18,735 nt of DNA, taken from NCBI GenBank assembly GCA_002887195.1, contig PJAB01000958.1, positions 1-18,735 on the forward strand, given 5' to 3'. A model generated the notes under the pieces. That model worked only from the letters and a program-made list of their open reading frames with translations, was not told where the DNA came from and ran no database searches. Each line of letters begins with the position of its first letter. Positions within the stretch are counted from its first letter, which is position 1. Made by a program: the position numbers and the translations under genes. Shown piece by piece: positions 16,955 to 18,735 of this stretch. Source of the DNA: Chrysochromulina parva (taxonomy: Eukaryota > Haptophyta > Prymnesiales > Chrysochromulinaceae).

Positions 16955-17917
16955 CTAGGCGCCTAGCCACGCGCCCTCCTTCTTGGGCAGCGCCGCGACG
17001 CTGACCTCGCGCCGGCGCGCTGCGTCCTTGACTCGCTTCGCGAGCAGCTCGCGAACCGCGTGCGCGCGCGCCTCGGCGGAGCCCGCTGCCTCGGCGGAAG
17101 CCGCCCTGCCGCCGTCGAGCACGGTGGCCGCGACGACGGTGCCGTCGGCTTTGATCGTGTGCACCTTGTAGAAGATGACGAGCACCCATCGCTCACCAAA
17201 GCTGATTGGATTGGATTGGTGCCACACTCGTGAGTCGAGCAGCGCAGCGTCGCCCGCGGCGATCGGGTACACAAACTCCTCGGTCTCGTTCTCGCCGTCC
17301 CACACGGTGAGCCCGCCGCTGTCGCCGAACGCGCTGTACGTGGGCAGCCCGAGAACGAGTGAGCCGTCCACGTTGGCGCCGTCGATGTGCCGCGGTAGGT
17401 GCGTCTCATCGGGGCTCGGCCGGTAGCGCGTCACGAAGCTCTGGAGCCGGACGAGCTCGCGCGTGGCGCCGCGCGGGCATGGGTGCAGCGTCTCCCACCA
17501 CGGCAGGAAGACGGCATCGCACGCTGCGAGGATCGGGCGGCACGCCGCGAGCATTGGTGCGCCTGCAGCGAGGTTCACGCTGCCCGCAGCGACGCCATTC
17601 GAATACTCCATGAAGCACGACAGCTTCCAGTGGTTCTTTCCGTACGCGGCATTGGAATAGTCCACCTGCTGTGGCGCGAAGGCGCAGCGGATCGCTTCGA
17701 ATGCACGCTCGAGCATCGCCGGATTGACCGCCTTCGCGACGCATTTGTGCCGTAGCGCGAGCCAGCGGTGCCGTGTGAGCGCCGCGACCGTCGAGGGCGG
17801 CAGAAGGCTCACCATCGGTGCAAACGCGGAATGTCGGCGCGCACGATGCACCAGTAATGCCATCGCCAGCGCGCAGATGATGAGCGCGAGCTTCTCCTCG
17901 GCGGCGTTGGATAACAT
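16955..17917 (-). CDS. 2-oxoglutarate/Fe(II)-dependent dioxygenase with N-terminal membrane anchor (prolyl 4-hydroxylase-like)
   Basis: A 320-residue protein. Residues 9-24 are a hydrophobic segment followed by a basic cluster (H-R-A-R-R-H), as in a signal anchor of an ER or Golgi type II membrane protein. The catalytic fold carries the iron-binding facial triad: H177 and D179 in P-R-H-I-D-G, and H233 in S-R-V-W-H-Q-S-N. R243 in F-G-E-R-W-V-L-V sits ten residues after the distal histidine, where the 2-oxoglutarate carboxylate binder is expected. G-G-L-T-V-W (201-206) and A-G-D-A-A-L-L-D (221-228) are typical strands of the double-stranded beta-helix. These enzymes hydroxylate protein side chains or small molecules; the substrate here cannot be told. 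The last 50 residues are Ala/Arg-rich and probably helical. The gene is intronless. Confidence 0.85.
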   Translation of the reverse strand: MLSNAAEEKLALIICALAMALLVHRARRHSAFAPMVSLLPPSTVAALTRHRWLALRHKCVAKAVNPAMLERAFEAIRCAFAPQQVDYSNAAYGKNHWKLSCFMEYSNGVAAGSVNLAAGAPMLAACRPILAACDAVFLPWWETLHPCPRGATRELVRLQSFVTRYRPSPDETHLPRHIDGANVDGSLVLGLPTYSAFGDSGGLTVWDGENETEEFVYPIAAGDAALLDSRVWHQSNPISFGERWVLVIFYKVHTIKADGTVVAATVLDGGRAASAEAAGSAEARAHAVRELLAKRVKDAARRREVSVAALPKKEGAWLGA

Positions 17918-18005
17918 ATTAGGTGATTAGCTCTCCTTTACATTGTAGTGTGAACAGGCGGTTAAGCTTCACATTCACAAAGCGAATGTGATAGCGATAC
18001 GCATA
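17918..18005. promoter_or_regulatory. Short intergenic region with an 8-bp inverted repeat
   Basis: These 88 bases lie between the dioxygenase start (17917) and the stop of the next upstream gene (18006), both minus strand. They are AT-rich relative to the genes. An 8-bp perfect inverted repeat (TCACATTC...GAATGTGA) spans 17969-17991 with a 7-base centre. It could be a dyad protein-binding site or a 3'-end hairpin of the upstream transcript. TTACA at 17938 reads TGTAA in the transcript of the upstream gene. Confidence 0.5.
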
Positions 18006-18735
18006 TTACGCCCTCAGCATGCGCGTGCGCGAGCGGGAGAGCGCCTTCTTGCAAAACGGGCACTTGAGTTCTATGGCCACCAGCCCGCTCGTCGACTCCA
18101 CCAGCCTGCCATGGTCAGGATCGTCCGGGGTGAGCCAGCGCCCGAGGCAGTCAAAGTGTGCCGTCTGCCCGCAGCACGGGGTGTATCCCCATCCGCCGTC
18201 GGGTTCGGACGGGTCTGGTCGATCGCGCGCCGTGCCGATCAAGGTCACTTCCCCGCCCAAGCAGCAGCCGAAGCAAGGACCCTCCTCCTCCGATTCCACC
18301 TCCACCTCCACCTCATCCAACTCGTCGTTGTTGCCAGCATGCTCCACGCTGAAGCTGGAAGAAGCGCCTTGCATGTGAGCCGGTCGGCCGTCCAGCCACT
18401 GTCGCCTTTCATCGGGAAGGCCCGCCTCTGTGACGGAGGCTGACAGGGCCACAGCGAGCTGCATGCCCTCCTCGTCCTCGTACCAGTCCTCGGCCTCCTG
18501 TGGGCGCTTGCGGCTGCTGCCGCTCGAGCGCTGCGGCGTTGATGGGAGCATTGCAGGCGCTGGGCGCGCTGCTGGCGAGCAGGCTGCTTGCAGGCCAAAG
18601 TCCACGGCGAGCTGGCGGCGCATGTCCCGCCGCTGGACGCACTCGAGGTCGTCACACAGGTGCTCCGGCGCATTGTGGCTGCACTGGCCATGCGAGCTTG
18701 TGCGCATATGCGACTTGAGGCTGCCCGACCGCGAG
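18006..18735 (-). CDS. Zinc-binding protein with ubiquitin-interacting motif and RING-like C-terminus (5' end beyond window)
   Basis: At least 233 residues from an ATG at 18707, but the frame stays open to the window edge, where it reads S-G-S-L-K-S-H-M-R-T-S-S-H. That resembles the helix of a C2H2 zinc finger, so the real start probably lies outside. Residues below count from 18707. A Cys/His cluster lies at 6-24 (H6, C9, H11, C18, C23). E-D-E-E-G-M-Q-L-A-V-A-L-S-A-S-V-T-E at 77-94 fits the ubiquitin-interacting motif (acidic patch, A87, S91, E94). An acidic stretch follows at 128-142. The C-terminus has C145/C148/C149, C178/C179, H184, C187 and C216-x2-C219 with G-R-W after the C187 block, like a RING or related cross-brace zinc fold. 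A role in ubiquitin recognition or ligation is inferred. No orthologue is recognised. Confidence 0.7.
   Translation of the reverse strand, partial: SRSGSLKSHMRTSSHGQCSHNAPEHLCDDLECVQRRDMRRQLAVDFGLQAACSPAARPAPAMLPSTPQRSSGSSRKRPQEAEDWYEDEEGMQLAVALSASVTEAGLPDERRQWLDGRPAHMQGASSSFSVEHAGNNDELDEVEVEVESEEEGPCFGCCLGGEVTLIGTARDRPDPSEPDGGWGYTPCCGQTAHFDCLGRWLTPDDPDHGRLVESTSGLVAIELKCPFCKKALSRSRTRMLRA

Overview
This window looks like nuclear DNA from a GC-rich, flagellated, single-celled eukaryote, most likely a micro-alga. Evidence: an axonemal WD40 protein (CFAP52/WDR16 type), an ADCK2-type mitochondrial kinase, a three-repeat mitochondrial carrier, a CLC-e/f-type chloride transporter with an N-terminus resembling a secondary-plastid presequence, and spliceosomal-type introns. 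A haptophyte or a stramenopile alga such as a pelagophyte fits best. A prasinophyte green alga cannot be excluded. The lineage is an inference from gene content only. Genes are very dense: nine in 18.7 kb, mostly intronless, with gaps of roughly 90-420 bases.

Layout. 339-1910 (-) encodes a single-domain, six-transmembrane voltage-gated cation channel with an N-terminal EF-hand. It diverges across about 195 bases from 2107-5349 (+), a 1080-residue protein with eight EF-hands built as two copies of a four-hand module. 5756-8698 (-) is a long coiled-coil protein with an Asp-rich N-terminus and a C-terminal IQ motif. 9080-11164 (-) is the CLC gene, split by a 120-base intron. It diverges from 11339-12235 (+), a mitochondrial carrier. 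12364-14301 (-) is ADCK2-like. 14644-16810 (-) is CFAP52-like, split by an 88-base intron. 16955-17917 (-) is a membrane-anchored 2-oxoglutarate/Fe(II) dioxygenase. 18006 to the right edge (-) is the 3' part of a gene with a ubiquitin-interacting motif and a RING-like zinc module.

The most notable observation is that the only two introns I can see, in two unrelated genes about 5.5 kb apart, appear to be copies of one element. Both are phase 0. Both begin GTGCGC and end in a near-identical pyrimidine-rich tail followed by CAG, and the next exon again begins GTGCGC. Both are filled with a tandem 10-base repeat rich in CTGAT, a branch-point-like motif. Removing the intron leaves one copy of the flanking direct repeat and restores a continuous conserved protein. 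This is the signature of an introner (intron-generating mobile element): one splice site carried by the element, the other taken from the duplicated target.

The channel, the EF-hand protein, the IQ-motif coiled-coil protein and CFAP52 could all belong to calcium signalling or flagellar biology. That link is only suggestive. The remaining genes look like unrelated housekeeping neighbours.
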